Assembly (NCBI GenBank): GCA_963726615.1
Contig: CAVSCX010000021.1
Coordinates: 62,001-126,000 of the forward strand
Length of the DNA: 64,000 nucleotides
Direction of reading: 5' to 3'
Origin: CAWDZK01 sp963726615
GTDB taxonomy: Bacteria > Actinomycetota > Actinomycetes > JACCUZ01
The translations under genes and the position numbers were made by a program. Shown here piece after piece: positions 9,922 to 20,359 of this stretch (positions are counted from its first letter, which is position 1; every line of letters starts with the position of its first letter). A model generated the notes under the pieces. It was not told the DNA's origin. It was given only the letters and a program-made list of their open reading frames with translations, and did no database searches.

Positions 9922-10329
9922 GTGAGCGACGTGGCCCGACCTGTAGGTGTCGAGAACGATGCCCAGCCACCCTCCGCGCGGCCGGAGAACAGCCCGATGT
10001 GGCACGTCACCCTCACCCTGGTGGGCGAGGTCGTCCCGGCCGACGCGGTCCGGGACGCGCTGGAGCGGCTGGCCCACGAGCGGCCGTTCCTCCTCTCCGC
10101 GCGCTATGCCCCGGACCGGGCCGAGCTGCGGTACTGGGAGGAGGCGCGGAACCTCGAGGACGCCGCGGCGCTGGCCCTGCGGCTGTGGGGCGAGCACCGG
10201 CGCACCGCCGTCCTGCCGCCCTGGCGGGTCGCGGGCCTGGAGGTGGTCGACCGGCTGACCTACCAGCGCCGGGCCACCGAGACCCCCGCCCCGGTGCTGG
10301 TCCCCGCGGGCGGCGTACGCCCCTTCTGA
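9922..10329 (+). CDS. Conserved actinobacterial hypothetical protein
   Basis: I do not recognise a functional family for this 135-residue protein. After a polar N-terminus of about 28 residues it reads MWHVTLTLVGEVVPADAVRDALERL, a pattern of alternating hydrophobic strands and an amphipathic helix. It has a later conserved-looking ELRYWEEA and an acidic/aromatic helix with LRLWGEH. There is no signal peptide, membrane helix or cysteine motif. The GTG at 9922 is chosen because it lies 28 bases after proB; an internal start at the ATG encoding MWHV (9997) is also possible. Its place between proB and nadD suggests a housekeeping role, but nothing in the sequence gives it. Confidence 0.6.
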   Translation: MSDVARPVGVENDAQPPSARPENSPMWHVTLTLVGEVVPADAVRDALERLAHERPFLLSARYAPDRAELRYWEEARNLEDAAALALRLWGEHRRTAVLPPWRVAGLEVVDRLTYQRRATETPAPVLVPAGGVRPF

Positions 10330-10407
10330 GCGCGGTGACGCCGGTGCGCGCCGCCGCTGTGGAAGACTGCGCCCAGCCGTAATTCAGCCACCAGGAGTGC
10401 CGCCGAC

Positions 10408-10557
10408 ATGACCGCTGCCGTCGTCCGACTGCTTGCCGCCGAGGGCGAGGCCCACGGTCGCGACCTGCCGCTCGAGCCATGGGCGATCGGGTTGGTCGCG
10501 TTCGCCCTGCTGACCGCAGCCATGCTGGTGACGCTCATGTTCGGCAAGGACCGTTGA
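10408..10557 (+). CDS. Small single-pass membrane protein (49 aa)
   Basis: The short frame runs from ATG to TGA with AGGAG ten bases upstream. It encodes a polar, acidic N-terminus (AAEGEAHGRDLPLEP), one clear transmembrane helix around residues 24-43 (WAIGLVAFALLTAAMLVTLMF) and a GKDR end. Small proteins of this layout sit just before nadD in other actinobacteria from memory; no function is known to me. The hydrophobic helix, the Shine-Dalgarno site and the clean gap between flanking genes support it as real. Confidence 0.68.
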   Translation: MTAAVVRLLAAEGEAHGRDLPLEPWAIGLVAFALLTAAMLVTLMFGKDR

Positions 10558-10579
10558 CCGGTCCTGCGCCGCAGCGCCC

Positions 10580-11194
10580 GTGACACCTTCCCCTCCGGCA
10601 CCGCCGTCGCGACTCGGGGTCATGGGCGGCACCTTCGACCCGATCCATCATGGCCACCTGGTGGCTGCCAGCGAGGTGGCCGCCCGGTTCGCCCTGGACG
10701 AGGTCGTGTTCGTGCCGACCGGCCAGCCCTGGCAGAAGGACGAGCGGGAGGTGACGACGGCCGAGCACCGTTACCTGATGGCGGTCATCGCCACCGCGTC
10801 GAACCCCCGCTTCACGGTGAGCCGCGTGGACATCGACCGGCCCGGCCCGACGTACACCGTGGACACCCTCACCGACCTGCGCGGCCAGCGCGGCACGCAC
10901 ACCGAGCTCTTCTTCATCACCGGTGCTGATGCCCTGGCCCAGATCCTGACCTGGAAGGACGCGGACGAGCTGTTCGCCCTGGCCCATTTCATCGGGGTGA
11001 CGCGGCCGGGCCACCTGTTGTCCGGCGACGGGCTGCCGGCCGACCGGGTGAGCCTGCTCGAGGTCCCGGCGATGGCCATCTCCTCCAGCGACTGCCGGGC
11101 CCGGGTCAGCAGGGGCGAGCCGGTGTGGTACCTCGTGCCCGACGGCGTGGTGCAGTACGTCGCGAAGCACCGTCTGTACCCGGTCACGCCATGA
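10580..11194 (+). CDS. nadD: Nicotinate-nucleotide adenylyltransferase
   Basis: This 204-residue enzyme converts nicotinate mononucleotide and ATP to deamido-NAD in NAD synthesis. The nucleotidyltransferase signature GGTFDPIHHGHL (residues about 16-27) carries the T/HxGH catalytic motif. Near the C-terminus ISSSDCRARV corresponds to the family's ISSTxIR motif, with Asp-Cys in place of the more usual Thr-Glu/Asp. A GTG start 22 bases after the small membrane protein gives a short proline-rich lead-in. It overlaps the next gene by ATGA, and rsfS lies one gene downstream, a very common nadD arrangement. Confidence 0.94.
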   Translation: MTPSPPAPPSRLGVMGGTFDPIHHGHLVAASEVAARFALDEVVFVPTGQPWQKDEREVTTAEHRYLMAVIATASNPRFTVSRVDIDRPGPTYTVDTLTDLRGQRGTHTELFFITGADALAQILTWKDADELFALAHFIGVTRPGHLLSGDGLPADRVSLLEVPAMAISSSDCRARVSRGEPVWYLVPDGVVQYVAKHRLYPVTP

Positions 11195-12540
11195 GCAGCG
11201 GGAAGCACCGCCGGCCGCAGGCGGACCCCCTGACCGAGGTGCAGCCAGGCGGCCTGGCGCCCGGTCCGGTCGTGCAGGCCGACACCGAGCCGGTCCAGGG
11301 CGCCGTGTCGACCGCGGCGCCGGGGCCCACCGTCGTGGTGCGTCAGGACCGCCGGGCCCAGCGCGCCGCGCGCCGCCAGGCCCGGCAGCGGCGGCTGCTC
11401 GCGGTGGGCGGCGGGGCGCTGGCGGTGGTCCTGGTGCTGCTCGTCGTCTGGCTCCTGCTCCGCCCGGGGGGTACGGAGACCTCGACGGTGCCGCCACCGG
11501 TCGACACCCAGCGGGTGACCCTGGTCCAGGTGACCGGCACCGACGGCACGGCGGCCGCGTCGGCGATCGTCGGCACGACGCGGGGCGACGGCTCGGCGGT
11601 CGTGGTGCTGGTCCCGTCCCGGCTCAGCGTCGACGTCGCGGGATCCGGCGACATGCCCTTCGGGGAGGCCACGACACTCGGCGACGCCTCGGCGCCGGCC
11701 GACTCGCTCACCGACCTGCTGGGCCTGCGCGTCGAGGACTACTGGGCCCTGACCACCCCGGGGCTGGCCGCCCTGGTGGACGCGGTCGGCGGGGTCCGGG
11801 CCGCCGTGGACGTGGACGTCGTCGAGACGGCGCCCAACGGCGACCAGTCGGTCGTGGTCAAGGCCGGGACCCAGGTGCTCAAGGGCCGGGCCGCCGCCGC
11901 CTACGCGACCTACCTCGCCGACACCGAGCCCGAGCAGGCGCGGCTGGCGCGCTTCGACGACGTCTTCACCGCGCTGCTGGCCAAGCTGCCCGCCGACCCG
12001 ACGGGCATCGGCGCGTTCCTCGCCGGCGCGGGTGCCGGGTCGACCTCGAACCTGGACCAGGCCGCCCTGGCTCGCCGCCTCGCGGCGATGCGCACGGCGG
12101 CGACCGGTGGGGACCTCGTCTCCGACGTGCTCCCGGTGAACGAGATCGACACCGGCGGGCCGGCCCTGTCCTACGGCATCAACGCCGGGGAGGCCGACGC
12201 CATGCTGCGGGAGAAGTTCCCCGGCGCGTTGCAGTCGGACGCCGCGGGGGGGTCGGTGCGGGTGCTGGTCGAGAACGGCCTCGGCACGCCGGGACTTGTC
12301 GAGAAGGCCCGGGCCAAGCTCGTCGACGCCGGGTTCCGGTTCCTCAACGGCGGGAACGCCTCGTCCTTCAGTGACAAGCCCAGCACTGTCCTGGTCGCCG
12401 ACGGCACCGACGAGAGCATCGCCGGCGGCCGCCGGGTGGCCGCCGCGCTCGGCCTGCCGGCCGACTCCGTCCTCCCCAACGCCCGCGGCCAGGACGTCGC
12501 CGACGTGATCGTGATCCTGGGCCCGGACTTCGCGCCGTGA
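11191..12540 (+). CDS. Divergent LytR-CpsA-Psr (LCP) protein with C-terminal LytR_C domain
   Basis: This 449-residue protein has a cytoplasmic basic N-terminus (RRAQRAARRQARQRRL), one transmembrane helix at about residues 70-92 and a large extracytoplasmic part. That part looks like a degraded LCP domain (residues about 105-290: TLVQVTGTDG, YWALTTPGLAALVDAVGGVRAAV) followed by a LytR_C domain (VRVLVENGLGTPGLVEKARAKL, about 350-447). LCP enzymes attach glycopolymers to peptidoglycan. The usual catalytic Arg-Asp pair (PRD motif) is not evident; the corresponding region reads VLVPSRLSV. It starts at ATG within the nadD stop and sits between nadD and rsfS, the standard actinobacterial position for an LCP gene. 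Confidence 0.75.
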   Translation: MSSGKHRRPQADPLTEVQPGGLAPGPVVQADTEPVQGAVSTAAPGPTVVVRQDRRAQRAARRQARQRRLLAVGGGALAVVLVLLVVWLLLRPGGTETSTVPPPVDTQRVTLVQVTGTDGTAAASAIVGTTRGDGSAVVVLVPSRLSVDVAGSGDMPFGEATTLGDASAPADSLTDLLGLRVEDYWALTTPGLAALVDAVGGVRAAVDVDVVETAPNGDQSVVVKAGTQVLKGRAAAAYATYLADTEPEQARLARFDDVFTALLAKLPADPTGIGAFLAGAGAGSTSNLDQAALARRLAAMRTAATGGDLVSDVLPVNEIDTGGPALSYGINAGEADAMLREKFPGALQSDAAGGSVRVLVENGLGTPGLVEKARAKLVDAGFRFLNGGNASSFSDKPSTVLVADGTDESIAGGRRVAAALGLPADSVLPNARGQDVADVIVILGPDFAP

Positions 12541-12574
12541 GGCCGGACCCGGCAATCGTGCGAAACTGGGCCCC

Positions 12575-12994
12575 GTGACCGTCTCGACCAGGGCCCGTGA
12601 GCTGGCGGTGGCTGCCGCCGAGGCGGCCGCTGACAAGCTCGCCGACGACATCCTCGCCTTCGACGTAGCCGAGCATCTCGTCCTCACCGACGTGTTCGTG
12701 CTGTGCTCCGCCTCCAACGACCGCCAGGTGCGCGCCGTGGTCGACGGCATCGAGGAGCGACTGCGGACGCTGGGCGCCAAGCCGGTCCGCCGCGAGGGGG
12801 AGCGGGAGGGTCGCTGGGTGCTGCTGGACTACGTCGACATCATCGTGCACGTCCAGCACGCCGAGGAGCGCGTCTACTACTCGCTCGAGCGCATCTGGAA
12901 GGACTGCCCGGCCGTGCAGCTGCCGGAGTCGGTCCGGCAGGCGCACGGCCGTCGTTCGCACCTCGACGGCGGGGTCGAAGGGGCCGCGTCCTGA
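12575..12994 (+). CDS. rsfS: Ribosomal silencing factor RsfS
   Basis: This 139-residue RsfS/Iojap protein binds ribosomal protein L14 and blocks joining of the ribosomal subunits during starvation. Recognisable segments are LTDVFVLCSASNDRQVRAVVD and EGRWVLLDYVDIIVHVQH, followed by YYSLERIWKD. The GTG start lies seven bases after GAAACT, a weak -10, so it may be leaderless. The stop is overlapped by the next gene as CTGA. Confidence 0.94.
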   Translation: MTVSTRARELAVAAAEAAADKLADDILAFDVAEHLVLTDVFVLCSASNDRQVRAVVDGIEERLRTLGAKPVRREGEREGRWVLLDYVDIIVHVQHAEERVYYSLERIWKDCPAVQLPESVRQAHGRRSHLDGGVEGAAS

Positions 12995-13641
12995 GCCGGA
13001 GCCGATCCGGACGGCGGGTCGTCCTCTGGCGGCACGGCCAGACCGCGTGGAACCTGGCCGAGCGCTTCCAGGGCAGCAGCGACGTCGAGCTCGACGACAC
13101 CGGTCTGGCGCAGGCCCGCCGCGCGGCGCGCCTGCTCAGGACGCTGTCGCCCGAGGCGATCGTGTCCTCCGACCTCGTCCGGGCCGCCGCCACCGCCGAC
13201 ACGCTGGCCGGGCTGTGCGGGCTCGAGGTGCGGCTGGACGGACGGCTGCGCGAGACGTACGGCGGTCGCTGGCAGGGCCGCACCGCCACCGAGCTCGCCG
13301 CCGAGGACCATGACCGGTACCTGGCCTGGCGGGCCGGCGAGGACGTCCCGGCGGGCGGTGGTGAGCGCCGCACCGAGGTGGCCGCCCGTGTCGTCCCGGC
13401 GATCAGCGACGCCCTGGCCGACGTGAGTCCCCTGGGGACGCTTGTCGTCGTCACCCACGGCGGGTCGGCCCGGGCGGCGATCGGCACCATGCTGGACCTG
13501 CCGCTCGACCGGTGGGCCGTGGTGGGCGGGCTGGCGAACTGCAGCTGGTCGGTGCTCGAAGAGGCCCCGCCCAGCGGCTGGCGGCTGGTCGAGCACAATG
13601 CCGGCAGCCTGCCCGAGCCGGTGATGGGCGACGAGGAGTAG
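12991..13641 (+). CDS. Histidine phosphatase, GpgP-like (CTG start)
   Basis: This 216-residue protein of the phosphoglycerate-mutase-like histidine phosphatase superfamily has the phosphohistidine motif RHGQTAWN near residues 11-18 and the second catalytic segment ETYGGRWQGRT. The C-terminal histidine motif is THGGSARA. The position after nadD and rsfS matches glucosyl-3-phosphoglycerate phosphatase (GpgP) of mycobacteria, so a role in methylglucose lipopolysaccharide precursor synthesis is possible. No ATG, GTG or TTG lies between the frame's distant upstream part and the RHG motif. A CTG overlapping the rsfS stop (CTGA), with GAAGGGG eight bases before it, is the likely start. Confidence 0.8.
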   Translation: MSRSRSGRRVVLWRHGQTAWNLAERFQGSSDVELDDTGLAQARRAARLLRTLSPEAIVSSDLVRAAATADTLAGLCGLEVRLDGRLRETYGGRWQGRTATELAAEDHDRYLAWRAGEDVPAGGGERRTEVAARVVPAISDALADVSPLGTLVVVTHGGSARAAIGTMLDLPLDRWAVVGGLANCSWSVLEEAPPSGWRLVEHNAGSLPEPVMGDEE

Positions 13642-13691
13642 GTGGTGCGGAGCCGCCGCCGGGGCGATTCGTGCCGCGGGGGGCGACCCGT

Positions 13692-13697
13692 TAGACT
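13692..13697 (+). promoter_or_regulatory. -10 box of the tRNA-Ala promoter
   Basis: TAGACT lies about 52 bases before the mature 5' end of the tRNA. No clear -35 is visible in the G+C-rich upstream bases. Confidence 0.4.
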
Positions 13698-13748
13698 GGC
13701 TCGGCCGCGCGAGCGGCACCGCTCGACCGAGCACGACAGCACGTCTCC

Positions 13749-13821
13749 GGGGCTGTGGCGCAGCTGGTAGCGCACCACACTGGCAGTGTGGGGGTCAGGG
13801 GTTCGAGTCCCCTCAGCTCCA
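13749..13821 (+). tRNA. tRNA-Ala (anticodon GGC)
   Basis: A complete cloverleaf can be drawn. The acceptor GGGGCTG pairs with CAGCTCC with one G-U. The D arm is GCGC/GCGC, and the anticodon stem CCACA/TGTGG encloses loop CTGGCAG with anticodon GGC. A five-base variable loop and T arm AGGGG/CCCCT with loop TTCGAGT complete it. The discriminator is A. The 3' CCA is not encoded (the next bases are CCCC). It reads GCC, the dominant alanine codon here. Confidence 0.95.
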
Positions 13822-13835
13822 CCCCGTCTGACCGG

Positions 13836-13869
13836 CCGTCTCCCGCCCGCGGGGGGCGGCCGGAGACGG
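13836..13869 (+). terminator. Hairpin after tRNA-Ala
   Basis: CCGTCTCC (13836-13843) pairs perfectly with GGAGACGG (13862-13869) around a G+C-rich loop that can pair further. There is no real U-tract, as is usual in this G+C range. It can also end the convergent pilin transcript. Confidence 0.6.
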
Positions 13870-13885
13870 TTCGACGGCCCGTTCG

Positions 13886-14215
13886 TCAGGCCGGACGCCA
13901 GCGGTGGACGCGAGAGCTCTGACCCTGCTTGCACTGGACCAGCGTGCCGTCCGCGGTGTGCGCGTAGGCGCCGTGCTCGCGGCACGGCCGGCCGGCGCGG
14001 ACAGTCGTGTCCAGGGTCGGCGCGGGGGCGCCCAGCGCCTGGGGGGGTGGGCCGCCGGCCGACGGGGCCGAGCCGCCGAAGGCGTCGGACACGGACCCGA
14101 TCGTCTGAGCGCTGACAAGGCCCAGCGCCGAGGCGACGAAGACGATCATCACGGCCACGGCGGCGAGCAGCACGCCGTACTCCGCGGCTGCGGCACCGGA
14201 CTCCCGTTCCCCCAC
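13886..14215 (-). CDS. Flp/TadE-type pilin-like protein with C-terminal cysteine module
   Basis: This 109-residue protein begins MGERESGAAAAEYGVLLAAVAVMIV, matching the prepilin leader of Flp-family type IVb pilins: a short polar leader, then Glu-Tyr and a hydrophobic helix. The C-terminal 35 residues are unusual: CREHGAYAHTADGTLVQC followed by KQGQSSRVHRWRPA, a Cys pair with DGT and a closing W-R. No tad secretion genes or prepilin peptidase lie nearby. The GTG start is preceded, six bases away on this strand, by a -10 hexamer TAGGCT (14227-14222), so the mRNA is probably leaderless. A surface or pseudopilus role is inferred. Confidence 0.68.
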   Translation of the reverse strand: MGERESGAAAAEYGVLLAAVAVMIVFVASALGLVSAQTIGSVSDAFGGSAPSAGGPPPQALGAPAPTLDTTVRAGRPCREHGAYAHTADGTLVQCKQGQSSRVHRWRPA

Positions 14216-14411
14216 GCGCTCAGCCTAGGCAGCCGGTACCGTCGCGTCCCCGGAATCCCGTAAGGATCTCCGCGGCTCCGGAACCCCCGGGCGCGGGTGT
14301 GCCCAGCCGTGCCGTCACGGCACGCGACGGCTCCGTCACGCGCGCCGGGAGGCCGTGCTCCATCCGGGCAAGGCCCTGCCCGGCGCGGGTCGCCGGCTCT
14401 ACGGTGTCAAG

Positions 14412-15539
14412 GTGGCGAGCGGAGGGGTCGAGAGAGTCGGAGTGTCGCTGACGCCCGAGGAGACGTACGACGCGGCGGTCACGGCTGCCCTGCCGCGCCT
14501 GGCCGCTGGCCTCGCGCTGCTCGTCGCAGTGTCCGGCGGCCTCCAGCTCGCCCTGCTCGAGGGGACCCCGAGCGTGGTCCTCTCAGGCACGTACGCGGCC
14601 GCGGCCGGGCTGCTCGGTGGGATCGCCCTCGCCGCTCGCCGGTACCGGCTCCCCGGTCAGCTCGGCCACGCCGCCACCTCGGGGCTGCTCCTGACGGCTG
14701 CGGGCTGTGCGGTCCTGACGATGGTCCTCGCCGAGCAGCCCCGCCAGACCGGCACCGTGATGCTTGTTGTTGCCGGCGCGGGTGCCGCGCTCCTGTCGCT
14801 CCGCTGGCTGGCGGCGACCCTGTACCTCGCCTGGGGCGCCTGGGCGGTCGGGGCCTTCCTCGTCGGCTCCTCGCCGGCGTGGCCGCAGTTCGCGCTCGGC
14901 ATGGGCATCGCGACGCTGCTGTCACTGGTGGTCAACCACCTGCGTCGGGCGGACATCGGCGAGCTCGCCGCCGCCCGCGCCGCGGTCGACGGCGCGGCCG
15001 TGCGCGACCACCTCACCGGCCTTGCCAACCGCCGCGGCCTCGCCATGGTGGGTGGGCAGATGGTCGAGCAGGCCCGGCGGCAGGGTGACGCCGTCCACTG
15101 CATCTTCGTCGACATCGACGGTCTCAAGCGGGTCAACGAGACGCTGGGGCACGACGTCGGCGACGGGGTGATCGTCGCCGTCGCGGAGGCACTGCGCGAC
15201 GCCACCCGCGCCACCGACGTGGTGGCCCGCTGGGGCGGCGACGAGTTCTGCGTGGTGGGCCCTGGACCGGGCATGGCCCCGCTCGAGCTCGAGCGCCGGG
15301 TGCGTGACGGAGTCGTGCTCACCGACGACGTGCCCGCCGAGGTCTGGCCGGTGCGGGTCAGCGCCGGTGGGTCGATGCTCGCACCGTGGGACTCGGGGAC
15401 CCTGGAGACCCTGCTGGGCAAGGCCGACCAGGAGATGTACCTCCGCCGGTCCCTGCGCAAGGAGGCCGGCGGTCTCCCGCAGCGGCGTTCGGTCGTCGAC
15501 ACGCCACCCGCGGGGTCGCCGCCCGCCGCCTCCGACTGA
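14412..15539 (+). CDS. Membrane-bound GGDEF diguanylate cyclase
   Basis: This 375-residue protein has an N-terminal block of about six hydrophobic helices (residues about 30-180), which probably senses a membrane or ligand signal, and a C-terminal GGDEF domain. The active-site motif is intact: RWGGDEFCVVG with GGDEF at 275-279. DHLTGLANRRGL and FVDIDGLKRVNETLGHDVGD, the substrate and metal region, are also present, so synthesis of cyclic di-GMP is likely. The GTG at 14412 lies six bases after TACGGT (14400-14405), the leaderless pattern; a GTG at 14442 is an alternative. There is no EAL domain. Confidence 0.87.
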   Translation: MASGGVERVGVSLTPEETYDAAVTAALPRLAAGLALLVAVSGGLQLALLEGTPSVVLSGTYAAAAGLLGGIALAARRYRLPGQLGHAATSGLLLTAAGCAVLTMVLAEQPRQTGTVMLVVAGAGAALLSLRWLAATLYLAWGAWAVGAFLVGSSPAWPQFALGMGIATLLSLVVNHLRRADIGELAAARAAVDGAAVRDHLTGLANRRGLAMVGGQMVEQARRQGDAVHCIFVDIDGLKRVNETLGHDVGDGVIVAVAEALRDATRATDVVARWGGDEFCVVGPGPGMAPLELERRVRDGVVLTDDVPAEVWPVRVSAGGSMLAPWDSGTLETLLGKADQEMYLRRSLRKEAGGLPQRRSVVDTPPAGSPPAASD

Positions 15540-15568
15540 CTCTCGCCCGGTCCGCTAGGCTGCGTCCC

Positions 15569-15604
15569 GTGCGGTACGGACTGCTCCTTACCGGGCCGCG
15601 CTGA
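15569..15604 (+). CDS. leuS leader peptide (11 aa)
   Basis: GTG starts a short frame encoding MRYGLLLTGPR and ending at TGA. Three consecutive leucine codons (CTG, CTC, CTT) lie at 15581-15589. A -10 hexamer TAGGCT (15556-15561) ends seven bases before the GTG, so transcription would start at or next to the start codon. The stop codon falls inside the left arm of the following hairpin. This is the layout of a ribosome-mediated leucine attenuator for leuS. Confidence 0.72.
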   Translation: MRYGLLLTGPR

Positions 15605-15650
15605 CCAGGACCACGTCAGCGCGGCAGCCCCTCCACGTCGAGGGGCTTTT
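15596..15650 (+). promoter_or_regulatory. leuS attenuator: anti-terminator hairpin and Rho-independent terminator
   Basis: CCGCGCTGAC (15596-15605) pairs perfectly with GTCAGCGCGG (15615-15624). Directly after it, AGCCCCTC (15626-15633) pairs with GAGGGGCT (15640-15647) over a six-base loop and is followed by a T run ending at 15650. GGGC (15593-15596) can extend the first hairpin by pairing with GCCC (15627-15630), which would take the terminator's left arm. A ribosome stalled on the Leu codons would leave this free to form; a ribosome reaching the stop would block it and permit termination. Confidence 0.72.
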
Positions 15651-15692
15651 CCATGTCCGGAACCCGTCCACGACCCGAAGAGGCGCCACGAG

Positions 15693-18560
<2,868 letters not shown>

Positions 18561-18583
18561 CGTCGATCGGTAGCCTCACGCGC

Positions 18584-19435
18584 ATGTCCGAGCAGGCGCG
18601 GGTCGCGGTCGTGACCGACTCGACGGCGTACCTACCGGCCGACCTGGTCGCGCAGTGCGGGGTCGACGTCGTCCCGCTGCAGGTCGTCATCGGCGGGACG
18701 GCGTACGACGAGGTGTCGCAGGCCTCGTCCGGCACGGTCGCGGACGCCCTGCGGCGGTGGCAGCCCGTGACGACGTCGCGCCCAGGGCCGGCGGCGTTCG
18801 CGGCGGCGTACCAGCGTGCCGCCGACAGCGGCTGCGACGCCGTCGTCTCGGTGCACCTCTCGTCGCAGATGTCCGGAACGGTGGAGTCGGCCCGGCTCGC
18901 GGCGAAGGAGGCAGTGCTGCCTGTCGAGGTCGTCGACTCCGGGACCTTGGGCATGGCGCTGGGCTTCGCCGTCCTCTCCGCGTCGGCTGCTGCCGTGCGG
19001 GGCCTCCCCGTCGACGAGGTCGCCGAGGCGGCGAGGAGACGGGCGGCCGCGTCGCGCGCCGTGTTCTACGTGGACACGCTCGAGCACCTCCGGCGAGGCG
19101 GCCGGATCGGAGCTGCCGCCGCGTTCGTCGGGTCGGCCCTCGCGGTGAAGCCCCTCCTGCAGATGGTGGACGGGCACATCGAGCCGCTGGAGAAGGTGCG
19201 CACGGCCGCCAGGGCGATCGCGCGGCTGGAGGAGGTCGCCGTGGCCGCTGCCTTCGGTCGGCGCGTCGACGCCGCGGTGCACCACCTGGCCAGCCAGGAC
19301 CGGGCCGATGCGCTGGCCGACCGGCTGCGCGAGCGGCTGCGCGGCCTCGACCGTCTGGTCGTCAGCGAGGTCGGCGCCGTCGTGGGGGCGCACGTGGGTC
19401 CCGGCATGCTCGCCGTGGTGGTGGCGCCGCACTGA
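18584..19435 (+). CDS. DegV family fatty-acid-binding protein
   Basis: This 283-residue DegV protein belongs to the family that includes the fatty-acid-binding subunit FakB of fatty acid kinase. It begins VAVVTDSTAYLPADL and contains VTTSRPGPAAFAAAY and HLSSQMSGT, which form the lipid head-group site, then FYVDTLEHLRRGGRI and the closing VGAHVGPGMLAV. No FakA kinase gene is adjacent. TAGCCT (18571-18576) ends seven bases before the ATG, indicating a leaderless mRNA started after leuS. Confidence 0.92.
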   Translation: MSEQARVAVVTDSTAYLPADLVAQCGVDVVPLQVVIGGTAYDEVSQASSGTVADALRRWQPVTTSRPGPAAFAAAYQRAADSGCDAVVSVHLSSQMSGTVESARLAAKEAVLPVEVVDSGTLGMALGFAVLSASAAAVRGLPVDEVAEAARRRAAASRAVFYVDTLEHLRRGGRIGAAAAFVGSALAVKPLLQMVDGHIEPLEKVRTAARAIARLEEVAVAAAFGRRVDAAVHHLASQDRADALADRLRERLRGLDRLVVSEVGAVVGAHVGPGMLAVVVAPH

Positions 19436-19531
19436 CCGACCCCGCCCGAGCGGTCGTCCACAGCCCGGGTGCCGTCCACCGATCCGTCGTGGGCACCGGT
19501 CCGGCGGGCGGGGCGCCCTAGCGTCGGCCGG

Positions 19532-20359
19532 GTGAGCTCTCGACCTGCGCGGCACCGCCGCACCGACCAGGCCTCGCTCGCCGGGGAGCGGCTGCTGGCA
19601 CGTCTCGGGGCCATCCCCGAGGCGGCCGGGACCGAGCCGGACGCCCCCGGCTGGGTCCCCGAGCGGCCGCCCGGTCCCGTGCCTGGCGCCACGGGGGGCG
19701 TGCGGTGGGCGCCCTCCCGTCGGGCGCTGGCAGGTCTCGCGCTCGTTGTCGTCGGGGCAGTGCTGGTCGCCGTCGTCATCGTCTGGCAGGCACGCCCGAC
19801 GGCGCAGGCGGCACCCCGTGTCCACCGGGTGCCGACCGCGTCCGTCGCCGTGTCGGGCACGGCGCTCGACGGGCCGTCCGCAGCCCGGACCTCGCCGTCG
19901 CCGGCCGAGGTCACCGAGGTGGTCGTCCACGTCGTGGGCGCCGTCCGGCGCCCCGGTCTGGTCCGGCTGCCTGGTGGGGCCAGGGTCGCTGACGCGGTGC
20001 GCGCGGCCGGCGGTGCCACCGCAGCCGCCCGGCCGGCGAGCGTCAACCTGGCGCGGGTCCTCGTCGACGGCGAGCAGCTCGTCGTCCAGCGCCGGGGCGG
20101 ACCGCCTGTGGTCGGCGCGGCGGCGGCCGCAGCACCGGCGACCACGCCGGGCGGCGCCGGTCCGGCCGTCCCGGTCGACCTGAACACCGCCACCGTCGAG
20201 GCGCTGGACTCGCTGCCCGGCATCGGGCCGGTCCTGGCCCAGCGGGTGCTCGAGTGGCGCGCCGCGCACGGCAGCTTCGCCACGGTCGAGGAGCTCGGCG
20301 AGGTGTCCGGGATCGGCGAGGCCACCTTGTCCGACCTGCGCCCCCTCGTCACCGTGTGA
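19532..20359 (+). CDS. comEA: ComEA family DNA-binding protein
   Basis: This 275-residue membrane-anchored DNA receptor belongs to a competence-type uptake system. It has a cytoplasmic basic N-terminus, one transmembrane helix at about residues 70-90, a linker, an SLBB domain (VVHVVGAVRRPGLVRLPGG, about 130-190) and a C-terminal helix-hairpin-helix pair (VDLNTATVEALDSLPGIGPVLAQRVLEWR, split here for length). TAGCGT (19519-19524) ends seven bases before the GTG start. It overlaps comEC by GTGA. No pilus or DprA genes are nearby, so natural transformation is not proven. Confidence 0.9.
   Translation: MSSRPARHRRTDQASLAGERLLARLGAIPEAAGTEPDAPGWVPERPPGPVPGATGGVRWAPSRRALAGLALVVVGAVLVAVVIVWQARPTAQAAPRVHRVPTASVAVSGTALDGPSAARTSPSPAEVTEVVVHVVGAVRRPGLVRLPGGARVADAVRAAGGATAAARPASVNLARVLVDGEQLVVQRRGGPPVVGAAAAAAPATTPGGAGPAVPVDLNTATVEALDSLPGIGPVLAQRVLEWRAAHGSFATVEELGEVSGIGEATLSDLRPLVTV

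Noticed and set aside
7002..10016. A 1004-codon open frame on the minus strand
   Set aside because: It lies antisense to rpmA, obg and proB and is rich in Arg, Gly, Ala and His-Asp runs, a usual shadow of high-G+C coding strands. No domain or ribosome site was seen.
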